Below are positions 46,200 through 58,992 of a stretch of 64,000 bases of DNA, piece after piece (position 1 is the first letter of the stretch; the number at the start of each line of letters is the position of its first letter). The translations under genes were made by a program, and so were the position numbers. Origin of the DNA: Atrina japonica (taxonomy: Eukaryota; Mollusca; Bivalvia; Pterioida; Pinnidae); NCBI GenBank assembly GCA_030159075.1, contig BROG01000351.1:1-64000 (forward strand). Reading direction: 5' to 3'. The notes beneath the pieces are model-generated. The model was not told the DNA's origin. It made no database searches and saw only the letters and a list, made by a program, of their open reading frames with translations.

Positions 46200-47860
46200 G
46201 ATTAATGGGGCTCCTTAAAGGAAATTAATCGGGTGACCGACCACAAGTGAAGTAATTTTCTGAGAACAGTAATGAAAATATTTTAAGTATGATATAAGCT
46301 TCAAATTGTCTATTATGTGAAGATATTGGACAGTGTTCGGCGGTTCGCGCCTCAGACAATCAACAAAATCATTGATTTGAGTAATATGTAACGGTAACAC
46401 AGATCTCTCACTGAGTCTGTCTAACTTCTAGTACACATACACTTAAATTGGAGCCTTATTTACTCAAGTATGTGAATGTGTAAATATCCTATTATCCGTG
46501 AATAGTTTGTGGTTTATATAGTACCATTCGATATCCATTAAACAGTGCGATAATGAAAATAATTAAAATGGGCATTTTAATTATGGCTTGTTAAAATAAG
46601 AAAAAATATGCGTATCTGTTTGATCCGAAATTATGGATTCAACACATGGACTCATTTTGACAAGATACACAGGAAATCGTCGCATACTTACTTTAATGGA
46701 AGGATGAACTCTGTTGATTTTTCGGCTGATTAATAAAATGTCATGGTAACTTGTGTTTCTTTCAGAAACACATTGTGAGCATGTCCGTGCAATATATTGT
46801 GGACAAAATAGAGAAAACATAATTCACTCGAATATTTTTAAACGATGCATTTTTACTAACCTAAATAGAATTATAAACCCTATTCATTTGGGTCCATTTA
46901 GAAAATGTCAAGCTGACAAAAAATGCATGAAATAGTGGAAATATATGTGCAACACGTGGGCAAGATATTGAGAAAAACTCAACTGTTTTTAAATTTTACC
47001 TATTTACGTACTTTTTGAAAAAGGATTATCCCTTATGATATAAAGTCAATAAATTACTTTTGCCCGTTTTGTGTAACATTTTCTTTTGGAACGTTGTAGT
47101 TTCTCTATTCCCAAAAGGGGCCTCCGTGGCCGAGTGGAACGGGCATCCATTTCTGCGCACGAGAAGGGTGACATAAATCGCCATAGAGTGTAACATACAT
47201 GTTTCAGGGTAACAGGAAGAAATGTTTAGGCTACGTGAAACGATTTTGACTAATCAGAAGTAAAGATACATATTAGAGGTGTAATAATTATATATTATCA
47301 CACACAGCCTCAGATATATGTATTATTTTTGTTTTATATAAAACCAACGATTTTTAAACGTCTACAGAATCTGCTAATTTCAGCAATATCTCAAATATTT
47401 AATTTTACATAAGGAAATTGATTTAAAATGAAATATAGATATACTCTTTGTTAAATTTTAGAAAATAATGATTCTGTGGAACATAAAAATATTTTAGGTA
47501 AATTTTGACATATTTCATTACACTGAAAGAATAATTATCGAATTTACAAATTTTACTCCGTGAGAAAAATACTGTCATTTCTGTAAATACTAGTAAATAT
47601 GATATTCTAAAAATGCATATATTTTAGAAATATGAAATTATCCTACTATAATTTTGTACAAATTTGTCAAACTCTGGTATGATTTGTTGAATTTACTATC
47701 ATTTAAAAATTGTTGGTTTTATATAAAACAAAAAAGAAATTAACACAAGTTATATTTCAAATCAATATCACACCCCTGCTAAACTGAATGCAATAACTCG
47801 ATGGTATCACATTGCAAAAGCACTATATGTATTTGGAAATATTTTATAAAAACAATTTAA
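46200..47860. other. No gene seen; one tRNA-like head fragment
   Basis: AT-rich spacer. GGGGCCTCCGTGGCCGAGTGG at 47117-47137 looks like the start of a tRNA-Ser/Leu-derived SINE that is truncated after about 50 bp. Confidence 0.5.
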
Positions 47861-47868
47861 AAAATAGT

Positions 47869-47869
<1 letters not shown>

Positions 47870-47951
<82 letters not shown>
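47870..47951. repeat. AT microsatellite
   Basis: About 40 uninterrupted TA dinucleotides. Confidence 0.97.
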
Positions 47952-47956
<5 letters not shown>

Positions 47957-48605
47957 AAGGGAAAAAACCACTTATAATACGAGCAAAACAGGATAAAAGT
48001 ATCATTTAACCGGTTATCTTAGAGCGATGCATTTATCAAAATGGAAGTTATCAATTATAACGTGTGCCAATGTACACGGTTTTAAGGATACTAAGAAATT
48101 CCTATTAACTGCTTATGCCGTACTGAGAGTCCATGTTATATAACCTATCCTCTTTATAAGTTTTAAGGTTAACGGTGAAGATGTACATGGTCTGTCTATC
48201 ATTATCCTCAGGTTATTGACTATTGAAATAATACTGGTATATTGGCATAAAGCAATATAAGCTGTCCGCGACGGTTTAAAATTTGAAATGTTCTAATAAA
48301 CATTAAACCACTTACATACAATAATTCAAAATATATCCGAACACGAAATTACCTACATCTATTGTGATTTAAACCAGTAAAGTTAGTTTTTCAGACACGT
48401 AATAGACATTGTCTTGCAGGACAGCATTTCTCTAATGTAATCGTGTACTCTGGGTTAAACATTCGGAGAACCGTTATCGCACATGTACCACTACATAACC
48501 CATATGTTATTGTTTATAAACTCTGCTATCTTCTGTAGTATATACCAATTTACAAGCTACTTATAACTCTGAAAGTTGAACAAATAGTCGCATTTTCCAG
48601 TTGCA

Positions 48606-49098
48606 GGGGCGGATCCTGGATTTTTTGAAAGGGGGTGGGTGGGTTTGAGTATTAACTTTTACAATAGCACAATGTAATGCATGAAACTGTACCTGCAATC
48701 CGGAACAACGGGTCTACAGGACTGGATTCTAACTAATTTTGTTCTAAAATATTGACGCAATTTTTTTTTTAATGAAAATGCTTTTCCCAGTAACAAAATG
48801 TTTCCGTATGCCTTTTGCTTATGCAATAAATATTTACAACAGTGGGAGATCTAGAAAATGTTTAGAAGGTGAGAGTTTTTTAGGCTGGTGATATAAAATT
48901 ATGCTTATTGTGATGGAATATATACATCATCAAAAGCCGACTGAGGATTTAAAGTTTGAGGAGTTTAAAATAAAAAATATATATTCGCAGAGCGGAGCGA
49001 GGAACGAAAATTTTGGGAAATTGGTTTTTAAATTTACGACCTTTTATAGAAAAATTAAAGGTTTCACACCTATTTCATTAACTTTAGGGGCTCCCCCT
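48606..49098. mobile_element. Possible hAT-derived MITE
   Basis: It begins CAGGGGCGGATCCTGGATTT, the typical start of many hAT MITEs. A C-rich CCCCCTG that could be the opposite end lies at 49092-49098. It includes a GCAGAGCGGAGCGAGG segment. No 8-bp target duplication was seen. Confidence 0.35.
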
Positions 49099-49139
49099 GG
49101 TCACTCTCCGTGGTCACTACACATAATTTTTAGAGTTTG

Positions 49140-50040
49140 ATTAATTGTTAGGCAATATTTCCTTAGGGGGTCATGTTTTACACATCTAATAAAAACAATA
49201 AATTTTTAAAATTGGAAACCTGTAAAAGCATTTTTCTGCGTCCAGACGCAAAGATGCGCCTAGTAAATCACATTGATTACCCTTCTCAAAAGAAGTTTGG
49301 ATCAACAAAATAACTAAAATCGGGGAAGACTTTTTGTAAGACTAGCTCCTTGGGCTCGTTTTACGAAAAAGGTATTAAGACATAAATCCTAGGCCTTAGT
49401 CCAAATTGTCAAGGGACCATCGACGCGTTGTCATGGTAGTTAGGACTAAAATTCGGGATTTAGGATTTAACCATACGTTGTAAACAACTTTACTTACTTG
49501 CAAGTATAGTGTAGGCCTATAAATTCAATGAAACGTACCATTTAGTAGTCAAAACACTTGAGTTAAGTAATATATTTTTTCATAATTTAGTGTTATTTTT
49601 TATCAATAAGATTGTCCGGATGATTTTTCTCTTGAGATTAGGTATCATTTATCAACATGGCTTGAGTCGTCTCATAGTTACTTTATGCAAACTGTTGCAT
49701 ATTTAGAGGCATATTTAAAGACAGAGAGTCACTTAATACAGTATTTTGCATAGTAAGGAACTGTATAATCATGTCACTTGTCAGGTAAGGCAGGGAGTCG
49801 CTTAATATAGTCCAATTACAAAGGACATATTGTTAGTTGGCTTTAAATAGAGTCATGTAAGACAAGGAATCTTTATAAACAGGGAGTCACCTACGCAGTT
49901 TAGACTGTAGTTAAAAAAGCCGGCAAACGAATAATGGAGAAAGTATAAAATCATGAGAATGATAAAACTCAGTCCAGTGACGTCCGAAACATTACTGACT
50001 TTCACTTCTTGCGCCGAGTGCTTCGCGTAACCATTGTTAG
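49140..50040. other. No gene seen
   Basis: Spacer with degenerate repeat material near 49340-49480 but no supported feature. Confidence 0.45.
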
Positions 50041-50049
50041 AGTATTTCG

Positions 50050-50122
50050 TATGAACCAGTACTGGGAATCAAATCCACTACCCGCCGCTGGCAAGTCGAA
50101 CGCTCGACAGCAAGAGGCCCTT
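50050..50122 (-). repeat. tRNA-like sequence on the minus strand
   Basis: The reverse complement reads GAGCGTTCGACTTGCCAGCG and GTGGATTTGATTCCCAGTAC, resembling anticodon-loop and T-arm regions of a tRNA-derived SINE head. Confidence 0.35.
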
Positions 50123-50459
50123 TTCATAAGTTATTTGTTTTTAATGTTTGTGACCTAATTATTTATAGGAATATCCCCGTAGTTAAATAGGTCAGGGATC
50201 TGTACATAGTATAGTAGTATATCATAAAATAGGAATTTAAAACAAAAACTGAATGTTGTTTTACGACACACTCCACAATTTTTCAGTCTAATGGTGGCAA
50301 CTAGTTTTTTGTGGTGGCGGATAGAAGCCGGTTACAATGCAACCAGGAAAAAAATACCGGGTTTTTCTATGTAAACTGGCGAACTTTCTCAAAGAATCAG
50401 CTTTGGTTCATCCGGTATCGAACCAGGTCGATTAGAGGTGAGAAACGTAATGATTTAAA

Positions 50460-50945
50460 CGGGCAATACTTCGATTATTTTTTTATTTTTACTATTTGTA
50501 CTTGCGCAATAACAAATAAGAGCTCTACACAGGCTTGAGAAATCTTAATATATTCCTAGATTTTTTGTGAAAGGAAGGTCAGGTCCAGTCTGATATTCAT
50601 GTTCAAAAATGTTTTTTTTTCAAGCAATGTTCACAAAATATAGAGGAATTTAAGAATCTTAATGCCTGTTTATCACTTTTCTGGCTTTTTTTTCCAGGAA
50701 TTTTTCACAAAATATTGAGGAATTTAAGAATGTTTATGCCTGTGTATATCACTTTTCTGTTTTTTCCCCAGGAAATTTTCACAAAATATAGAGGAATTTA
50801 ACAATGTTTATGCCTCTGTATATGACCTTTCTGGGTTTTTTTCAGGCGATTTTTCACAAAATATAGAGGAATTTAAGAATGTTTATGCCTGTGTATATCA
50901 CTTTTCTGCTTTTTCAAGGTAATCTGGATAACGAACCAATGAGCG
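50460..50945. mobile_element. MITE family M1, copy d, with internal 4-fold amplification
   Basis: The left part (TTTGTACTTGCGCAATAACA, GGTCAGGTCCAGTCTGATA) matches M1 copies a-c. From about 50625 to 50920 a unit of roughly 83 bp containing TTCACAAAATATAGAGGAATT and AATGTTTATGCCTGTGTATA is repeated four times. The other copies have this unit once. Confidence 0.65.
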
Positions 50946-51474
50946 CCTTCGTTACAAAAGGTCGGGGTCACGAGATGTCAAATGTTAATTATAGAAGTTG
51001 AGTCTTTCCAGTTTGGGGGTTAGGAGTGGATCCAGTTTTAGATCAGAATTTGGGGTTTTTCAGATTTTGGGTTTGAAGTGAGATCAGGGACCTTATTTAC
51101 GAAGCATCCAAAATGGTAAATTTTGAGAAAACCTAAGCGAACTGCTTACCGTCGTATTCACAAAGCATCCCGGGGAAAGTGACGTTGTGGAAACGTTACG
51201 TCAAAAATTTGGATTGATACGACCATCTGTAACGATTGCGGTATCGACATGACTGAATGAATTATACGCATAAATTAAGATACATGCGTTCATTATTCTG
51301 CTTTTAAACTTTAATTTTTATAATATTGTCACATGGGCTCTGTTTGGCTCGCTCTTCATTTATAATTTTTTCGGTAATTTTGCGATGAGACAGCAAACTA
51401 ATGCATTGCATGCATATCAGGCAGATCGACACTCCTTCAATTCATCCAATTCATCAGAATCTCTACTCTTTAAG

Positions 51475-52907
51475 TACGGAAGCGTATTAGGGCCACCTTT
51501 TTTTTTCTTTCTCGTTTTGCCAACTTTAAAGTTGCTTTTCCAACTTTTTTCTTGGAATTTCCAACTTTTTTTTCTCGTTTTGCCAACTTTAAAGCTGGCT
51601 TTTCCAACAGTTTTCATGGAATTTCCAACTTTTTTCTTGGCTTTTCCAACCTTTTTCTTGGTTTTTCCAACTTTTTTCTGGACTTGTCAAGATTAATATA
51701 AATATGACCTACTTTTGTAAAGAGGCACTTGGACAGTGTGTATTGAATACATTTAGCATCTATAACGTAGTTTTCAATTTTAAGATACTGTGTAAAATAT
51801 CACGAAACGGTACAATTACTGATTAGCAATCAGGCGATTCTTCGCTATAATGGTGGAGTTAAAAGGAAAGTGATGATACATCTACATCGAAACTACCCTG
51901 AGAGGCTATGGTAGTGACTCATATTACCAGAAATTGTGCATATGTTTGGTGAAATGTAGCATTGATACAAATGAATTAAACATATTGCTTAAAGCCTTAT
52001 ATAACTTCAGGGGGCGACTTCTTTGGGACAGCGTTGCAAATTGTGTCATTTTCAGTACGTCACAAGACAGAATATTTATCTTCAATCTTTTTAAGGACAG
52101 ATTTTTTTTCAGTTTTTTTGCCTTTATGATCAAGATTGTAGTATAACGTAGTGGCAGATCTAGACATGTTCAAAGGATTAACATAAATATATACTTACTC
52201 AAAACTCGGTTACTGTGCATTAGATTAATTAACACGTATCTTTTAATGGTTTTATCAGCACCCAGAAATGAAATTAAGCCTCCAACTGCTAATATTTCAC
52301 ATTGATTATACATTTCAAAAGAAGATTATATGAGCAAACATAATGCATATCAAATAAATGTTAGGGAGTATTCTCCCCCGGAATCTTTTTATTAAAGGTT
52401 ATTTTTGACTTGCAGACACTAAATTGTGGCATCTTTATTCTTCAAAAATATTCCATTGTCAAACTAATTGACTCTGAAAAGAAAGACATTCAGCAGACAT
52501 AAGCTGAATGCTCCATTTTTTTCTTTAATGCGTAAAGATACATATTGCTTTGATAGGAATGCATAAGATTTAACTGATATAATGTTGGAAAAGCCAACTT
52601 TAAAGTTGGTTAAACGAGAAAAAAAGCTGGAAAAGCCAACTTTAAAGTTGGCAAAACGAGAAAAAAAAGTTGGAAAAGCCAACTTTAAAGTTGGAAAAAC
52701 GAGAAAAAAAGTTGGAAAAGCCAACTTTAAAGTTGGCAAAACGAGAAAAAAAAGTTGGAATAGCCAACTGTAAAGTTGGCAAAACGAGACAAAAAGTTGA
52801 AAATTCGAAGAAAAAAGTTGCAAATTCCAAGAAATATGTCGGAAAAGCCAACTTTAAAGTTGGCAAAACGAGAAATAAAAAAAAGGTGGCCCTAATACGC
52901 TTCCGCA
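51475..52907. mobile_element. Inverted-repeat element whose arms are palindrome arrays
   Basis: The left end (TACGGAAGCGTATTAGGGCC, then ACC and poly-T) and the right end (inverse: TGCGGAAGCGTATTAGGGCC) match. TTTAAG flanks both sides (51469-51474 and 52908-52913). The left arm (to about 51690) and right arm (52580-52907) contain arrays with a ~42-bp period built on the perfect 16-bp palindrome CCAACTTTAAAGTTGG followed by CAAAACGAGAAAAAAA. The arrays run in opposite orientation, so the arms are complementary. The ~890-bp core has no transposase. Confidence 0.72.
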
Positions 52908-53199
52908 TTTAAGTTACGACATTTAAGTTCTGTAATTCATAACAGATGTCTAACTATGTCAGATTTGTTTACTGTAGGGTGATTTTGGTGTGAGAGAAAA
53001 CCTGAAAATACGCGTGATCGAGCGCGGCGACCACCCGTGACTGGTTTATACACGTATAGTCCGAGTGATCTAGAGGTGTCGGCAAAAAAGCACCAGTAAC
53101 AGTTTGACACCCCCACGCAACAGAAGATTGTATCTTCGAGTTTGGTTATAAACTGCGGTGACTTTACCACCATGCCTAGTAAAAATATAAATGTTTAAA

Positions 53200-53840
53200 A
53201 CTGATCCTCCTGTTGATTTTAAGTCTATTTGACTCTGAACTGGTTCCAATAAACAATGACTCCCTTTTCTTATTTATTATTTTTTTCTTTAAGGCATTTG
53301 TGCTAAGCAACATGGCTGCCACCATGCTGTGAAAACGGATGTCTGAAAATTAGCCAAAATAAATTTTTAATAATAGAAAATTCACAAATATCAGTGTCCA
53401 GAATGTGTAGATAGTATAATATAACATTCAACAAAATCATTCTAAAATAAAGAAAATAACTTATATCATACACTTTGTGAGCTGCTACACAATTAAATTC
53501 ACCAAAATGACCAAAACATCCTCAATGAATATATTTTCCCACTATATGGGTAGGCACGATTATCAATATTTTTCAAGAACATTCCTTGTGTTGAAAGTTA
53601 TCAATATTTCAAAGTCACACTGTCATTTCATTTGGCTAACAGATGGCCAAGATGAGTGATCTCCAAAAAATCGTTCCAGTGTCACAAAGTACAAAGTATG
53701 GTGGCCCATATATACTCAAATTATAGTACTGTACAAAACAAAAAATAATAAAAACAATTAACAAGTTTTCTCCATATCTATTATAACATGTAATTTACTG
53801 AATTAAAATTGTTTTACAAAGAATTGTTTTTTAATAACTA
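53200..53840. other. No gene seen
   Basis: AT-rich spacer. Confidence 0.4.
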
Positions 53841-53846
53841 GAATTA

Positions 53847-54244
53847 TTACCTAGATGCAGCATGGCGCATTATATCTGAAAGATGTTGTTGAAGCATTCC
53901 AAGATGACATATCCTATAACTGTGAGGATAAAAAGAATCCTCACGATGGATACTAAACCCAGTGAAATGTGGTTGTGCGACTGTGCCCAGACGACGCTGA
54001 GCTACAGGTGAAAGCCTTTTCACAATAATTTTCATTGATGGCTGTTCAACCACAAGTGTCATAAAACGACATACAACGACATGATGCAAATGTTTTCTAT
54101 ACTATGTGCAGATCTATATTTTGTCCTTGCTCTAGCACTGTGTCTACCCCGTGGTCTATTAAACTTTCTGTGCCTCTGTTTGTTATTTTTGCCCATCCTT
54201 CGCACAAAAATAAACAATACACTTTTTATACAGCCTCTTTCCAC
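53847..54244 (-). CDS. Candidate minus-strand gene fragment, function unknown
   Basis: Two overlapping minus-strand frames look coding. One (from about 54195) starts MGKNNKQRHRKFNRPRGRHS and is very basic. The other (54089-53847) includes KRLSPVAQRRLGTVAQPHF and SYRICHLGMLQQHLSDIMRH. They are in different frames, separated by a possible GTATGT donor or a frameshift near 54070. The second ends at a donor-like TAG|GTAATA near 53851. No family is recognised. It may be a real exon pair or a pseudogene. Confidence 0.3.
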
Positions 54245-55747
54245 TTAGGCATACTGAAAATATGTATTTTATCAACACAATATACCTTATTTGTAACTAA
54301 AATATCACTTTTCTCATGGCAATTTCAACTAAAATACAGTTATTTAGGTAACACAAAGTTTTCTTTCATATATTTATAAACCATCCACAATGAATGCTTA
54401 CAACAGAATGAGAGCATGCCATGTCCTTGGGTTTTGCATGATTTTTTGTTTTGCATGAAAATTTGGTTCCAAACGTACCATCAAAGAAGGAATTGAATTC
54501 TATTGAATTCACAGTGTCCCAAAATGGGAAAATACTTTTTTAAACTGTTTACCATCACACTAAAACTATATTATCCACATATTTATTGGAGCAAAATAAC
54601 TTCAAAAAACATTAGCAACAGATAAAGGAACATATAATCACATCATCTTTCAGTAAGTCTGTCATTTTCTTAGTAAACTCGGACCCATCTCAATTCGTGC
54701 CCATCTCTACCCGTGTCCTCTTTGGCTAAGTCATACCTACAGTTGACTGACTTGTAACCAAAACAATTGGAAGAGTCGTAGCCATCGTTTTACTCATCTT
54801 CACACAATAACGTAGGAATTATGGTTACACCGATGACTTAGTTCTCAAGCACATAGAAAAATTACCCGGTCTCGATCATTGTTCTACGTAGGAATCATGA
54901 ATACACGTTACGCTTTTTCGGTTTGTTCCATTCCGTACAGTTTTGTCGGAATAGTTAGTGTTCATATCATGTGACCTCAACAGAATGTCGGGCAAGATCG
55001 CTTCCGGTTTCGTAATATTTGCATTGACAACATTCAAAGATATCGTGTCTCAGTTCTTCTCCTGGGATTTAATTCTTGATAGATGTTGGAATCCTTTCTT
55101 GTAACGACTACAAGTGCCGTCACTTCTTTGTAGGCTGCTTTTCACATCTGGCATCTAGCACTGCATGGTATATAGATTGCAGGTCATATATATAAGATAA
55201 AATGTTTAACATTCATACTATTATGACAAACGGTAACAGAAAGAATCAACTCCAAAAAGGTCTATTGACCCATACCAGTAGGAAAAATTACCCGTTTTCC
55301 AGATAACGGATGTTGTACGGATCTAGAAAAGGCGCAGTGATATTTTTCACCACAGAAAAATGACCCAAAATTTTCTACAATAGAAAAATAACCCAAGAAT
55401 ATTTTCACAATAGAAACAAAACAAATATTCAACAGTTAATAACGACCATGCTGTACAAGTTACACGTGTTTTAGAAGGCAGAAATTATAGCTAAATACAT
55501 GGCAATTGTGCTGTGTTTGCAAGCAGTGCAATTTCGTTTGAAAATCACGACGTTTTCGATGGCATAAGAAGTTTACAACGAGCAATGACGATCCTACTAA
55601 TAGTATGTTCCTTAAAGGTTCCTCTAAAACAACTACTAATTGACATGACAATTTTCTCTCCTGTCAATAAACAACTGAAAAATCCAACATAGTGATTCCT
55701 AAATTTGCCATGAACCGTAAACAAACAGTATTGGTAGCCCTATCGTC
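54245..55747. other. No gene seen
   Basis: 1.5 kb with no recognised element. Short minus-strand frames near 55460-55651 have no identifiable features. Confidence 0.45.
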
Positions 55748-56084
55748 GTAAAACCACGGTCCGGATTCGCTATTTTCTTTCCTACCCGTAGTTTCATGTG
55801 CCCGAAATCACTCGTGCATATATTTTATAATTCATGAAGCCTCAACCAATGCGAGTAAACGGTGCTCGCGCATTCGTCAGCTATCAGATCGAGGCTATTA
55901 AACAATTTCAGAATTGTATTAGATCAACGGACTTCGCGATAACTTCCGTTGCCGATCAAAACTACTCTGATTTTATGAATTGAACACACTTACTCCTTTA
56001 TAAATATTCATTAGCTACGAGTGATTTCGGGTACATGAAACCACGGGTAGGCAAGTGCATAGCGATTCCGGACCATGGTTTTAC
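55748..56084. mobile_element. MITE with ~70-bp terminal inverted repeats
   Basis: The left end GTAAAACCACGGTCCGGATT, through CCTACCCGTAGTTTCATGTG and CCCGAAATCACTCGT, is mirrored by the right end (inverse: GTAAAACCATGGTCCGGAAT, CCTACCCGTGGTTTCATGTA, CCCGAAATCACTCGT). The element is 337 bp with an interior of about 190 bp. The target duplication is not clear. It sits just upstream of the Polinton remnant. Confidence 0.8.
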
Positions 56085-56289
56085 ATATATGCACATTCGG
56101 GGGTTCTAAATTTCTTTGTTTTCGAAACCAAAATTAAATCGCCAAAAGCTCAAAAATTGTAACGACCCCTTTACCTTATATCCATACAACCTTGCGAGAT
56201 GTAGTCTCAAATTTTATGTACTAAAGAATACCGACATTAAATTTACACTGACAAGAATAATTGTCCTTTTTTGTTATCCTACCTACGAG

Positions 56290-56545
56290 TATCCAGTGGG
56301 GAATATAGTTTTAATAGGGAAAATTTCTGAAGTAGTGTATAACATTTTAAAAAGAGTGATTTCTTTAACAAAACGTCAGAAACACCACTTGGGTCCAAAG
56401 AAACAGGTCTTAAGAAAACTCAATTTACTGTCCTTCGACGTCGTATTCTAACGAATCAGCAGTGTGATGTTTTACCTACCTTACCATTATTAGCACCATT
56501 GCTAGGTGCTGTAACTTCTCCTATCTTAACACATTTTCCATAGCC
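56290..56545 (+). pseudogene. Polinton pX-like small basic protein remnant
   Basis: One frame (about 56290-56440) has the helical ISEVVYNILK and RQKHHLGPKKQVLRKL segments. After a frameshift a second frame gives the hydrophobic PTLPLLAPLLGAVTSP stretch near 56472-56525 before a stop at 56541. This combination, a basic helix followed by a Leu/Pro/Ala-rich hydrophobic tail immediately upstream of the major capsid, is typical of the pX/core-like proteins of Polintons. The role is inferred from family position. Confidence 0.5.
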
Positions 56546-56735
<190 letters not shown>

Positions 56736-56862
56736 AATCGTTTTACATGGTGTGGGGGAGGTGAATTGGGTGATTTGAAGTTATTACTAATGTATCTAGT
56801 GGTACGTAAAGTGAAACCCATTGCTACCTTACTTAAATCAAATGAATACGAGTACTGCTAAA

Positions 56863-57315
56863 TTTCACTTGAGACGTGTAGAAGTGAAAACGTCTACTAT
56901 TCCTGCTGGAAACGTTCAAAGATTACAGATTTTTATATCAAGGTCAAATGCCAAAACGTATAGTAGTAAGTATGATGAGCAATGCCGCTTTCAATGGTGA
57001 TGCTACAAGGAATCCCTTTTATTTTAAACATCTTAATGTCAATAAAGTGGATGTGAGCATCAATGGAGAAAGAGAAAGTCTTTCCACTCGTCCTTTAGTA
57101 CCTTTGAAAACAACTTGTACTTGAGATCATATTTGAGGTTGTATCGAGAATTATGTCGATTAGGAGAAGACTGGGTCCTTTCCGTGACAATTAACAACTA
57201 TAGAAAAGGGTTTACCTTGTGGTGTTTCGATTTGACAGATGATCAAGACAATGACCAGAGCAAGTTGAACTGGATTAAAACAGGGAATTTACACATCAAA
57301 CTTCAGTTTGCTTAA
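56863..57315 (+). pseudogene. Polinton major capsid protein (double jelly-roll) C-terminal remnant
   Basis: Three collinear pieces in different frames are seen: FHLRRVEVKTSTIPAG (from 56863), GQMPKRIVVSMMSNAAFNG with NPFYFKHLNV (from about 56942), and YLRSYLRLYRELCRLG through FTLWCFDLT to HIKLQFA (57115-57315). The GQMPKR, AFNG-NPF-F-H-NV and FTL-FDLT motifs are characteristic of the capsid protein annotated as F54H12.2-like in animal Polintons. At least two frameshifts and several stops break it, the N-terminal half was not found, and the frame ends earlier than the usual C-terminus. It lies on the plus strand immediately after the pX-like region. Confidence 0.7.
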
Positions 57316-57611
57316 GCTTAAGCAGATAATTTTAACTGCATTGTCTATTTAGATTTTGATGATGTATTATAAACACAGAGAAGTGGCCATAAACTATTGA
57401 AACCATGCAAGGTATTTCATGCTCACCAACGCAAGGAAGAAAGTCGCTGAGGAAAATGTGCAATAATTGAATGAATAAAAAATTAAACTGTCACTTCATT
57501 ATCCAACTGGGGTGCTAGTTCCGTCAAGCGATACACAGTATTCCAAAGGCGTCTTCGGTAAAATTGCTGTTAGTAGACTTCTATAAATGTTTAAGGAACG
57601 CTGGATTGCTC

Positions 57612-58103
57612 TCAACTTTCTTCAAATGTTTGCAAGATGTTCATTTCGTTTAGCGTGTCTAAAGTTTGTTTGTTTGTTGTTGTTTAACGTCCCACTCAAG
57701 AATCTTTCACTCATATGGAAAAGTCACCAAATGCCGGGGAAGGGCTTCAAATTTTGGCCTATGCTCGGCACTAACGGCCATTGAGCAGCGAGGGTTTTTT
57801 ATCATGCCGACACCTACTGTGACACGGAACTGTCTCATCCGCAGGACAGGAAACCAACCTGTCGCCGGCTGGACTAGAACTCACGCCCTCACGATCAAGA
57901 GTCGGGCGCGCTACCGACTGAGCCAGGCCAGCTCCCGTGTCTAAAGCCTCATCAAAGTAGTAAAACATCATTGTGCCGTCATCATACATCATAAGGCAGG
58001 ATTGATGTTTTTGACTCGGATGATCAATCTCACAGCCGTAACATTGAGTTTTGGATACTTCGTACAGCTTGTTTAATACGGCTTGTTCGTGCCCCATGTG
58101 CAA
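57612..58103 (-). pseudogene. Small Cys-rich Polinton protein, split by a SINE
   Basis: On the minus strand from about 58103 the frame includes YGCEIDHPSQKHQSCLMM, a C-x(n)-DHPSQ-x(n)-SCLM pattern seen in short uncharacterised proteins of animal Polintons. The SINE lies just after FDEALD. If one target duplication and the SINE are ignored, the same frame stays open to a stop at 57612-57614, so the insertion looks like the main lesion in this frame. The function is unknown. Confidence 0.55.
57665..57935 (-). mobile_element. SINE S1 copy (minus strand) inserted into the Polinton
   Basis: Tail complement TTGTTGTTTAACGTCCC at left, and head complement GACTGAGCCAGGCCAGC at right. CGTGTCTAAAG at 57654-57664 is repeated at 57936-57946. 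It splits the small minus-strand Polinton frame described next and carries a shortened body (the TTACTGTC segment is missing). Confidence 0.92.
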
Positions 58104-58349
58104 TTAACTATCAATGGATTGCCTATACCTCTGCTCCATGTTGTAGTTAATGTTGACGAAAATAGCCAGTCCAATAATCCACAAGTAAAAGTTCATTTGG
58201 TCCGTTTCAAGTATGAAGTACAGTTTTAAAAGTGAAATTGGTCACGTAACATTCCTATCCCATCTATATTTAGTAGATTGATAGTTTGTATAGGTCTACC
58301 AAAGTAAAGTGGCACACCAAGTTAGAATAAAAAACCAAAACGATATTGT

Positions 58350-58830
58350 CTACTTTCCAAAAAAAGGTTGTACAGGTAAAACATATTGCCTTGCACTGAC
58401 TCCATGCATGACTGAATCTCTAATAATTTTTGACGACAAGTAGCTTGGCACCCCTGTTATGATTTGATTTAGATTCCTTTGTTTGTAAACATGTGGCAAT
58501 CTATCTTGGTACACCTGTAAATATATGTTTCTCAATCAAGTAATGAACAGTACCGTAAATCTTCTAATATAAAGAAAGCTGACTTAATGCGCCTACATCC
58601 TCTGTAAAGTTTTTATCGTTCTCTCGTAAAGATCTTATCTTGAAACATGTGATACACGATCCACATAAATTGACCAGGTGTTTTCACAGCATGTACATAC
58701 GTATTCCAATCAGGAATACATCGAATCTGGTGTTTCATTCTTCTGTGTAATAGAGAACAGTAGATCATCCATACGGTTGCATTCATGTTCATTGTATGTG
58801 CATTCTGTGGCTTTTTCACTTTCCTTTTTA
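58350..58830 (-). pseudogene. Decayed minus-strand Polinton sequence, unidentified
   Basis: Overlapping minus-strand frames (for example ECTYNEHECNRMDDLLF and FSITQKNETPDSMY) read as coding in short pieces but are full of stops and shifts. They lie between the Cys-rich frame and the protease on the same strand. The protein could not be identified. Confidence 0.3.
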
Positions 58831-58992
58831 TATAATTTGTCTAAGTTTTGCTAATAAACAACAACAACAAAAATTCTATCAACTCAAATTCATTACCCTG
58901 CTCAAACTAGAAGTAGTTCTTGGAGGATTGGGGTCGTCCTTCTAAGACTACGTACAGTGGTATGAAAATAAAGAGTTCATTACGTCTCACAA

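Noticed and set aside
52464..52912. Overlapping Lys- or Phe-rich frames on both strands
   Set aside because: They arise from the palindrome array of the inverted-repeat element; no frame is specifically supported.
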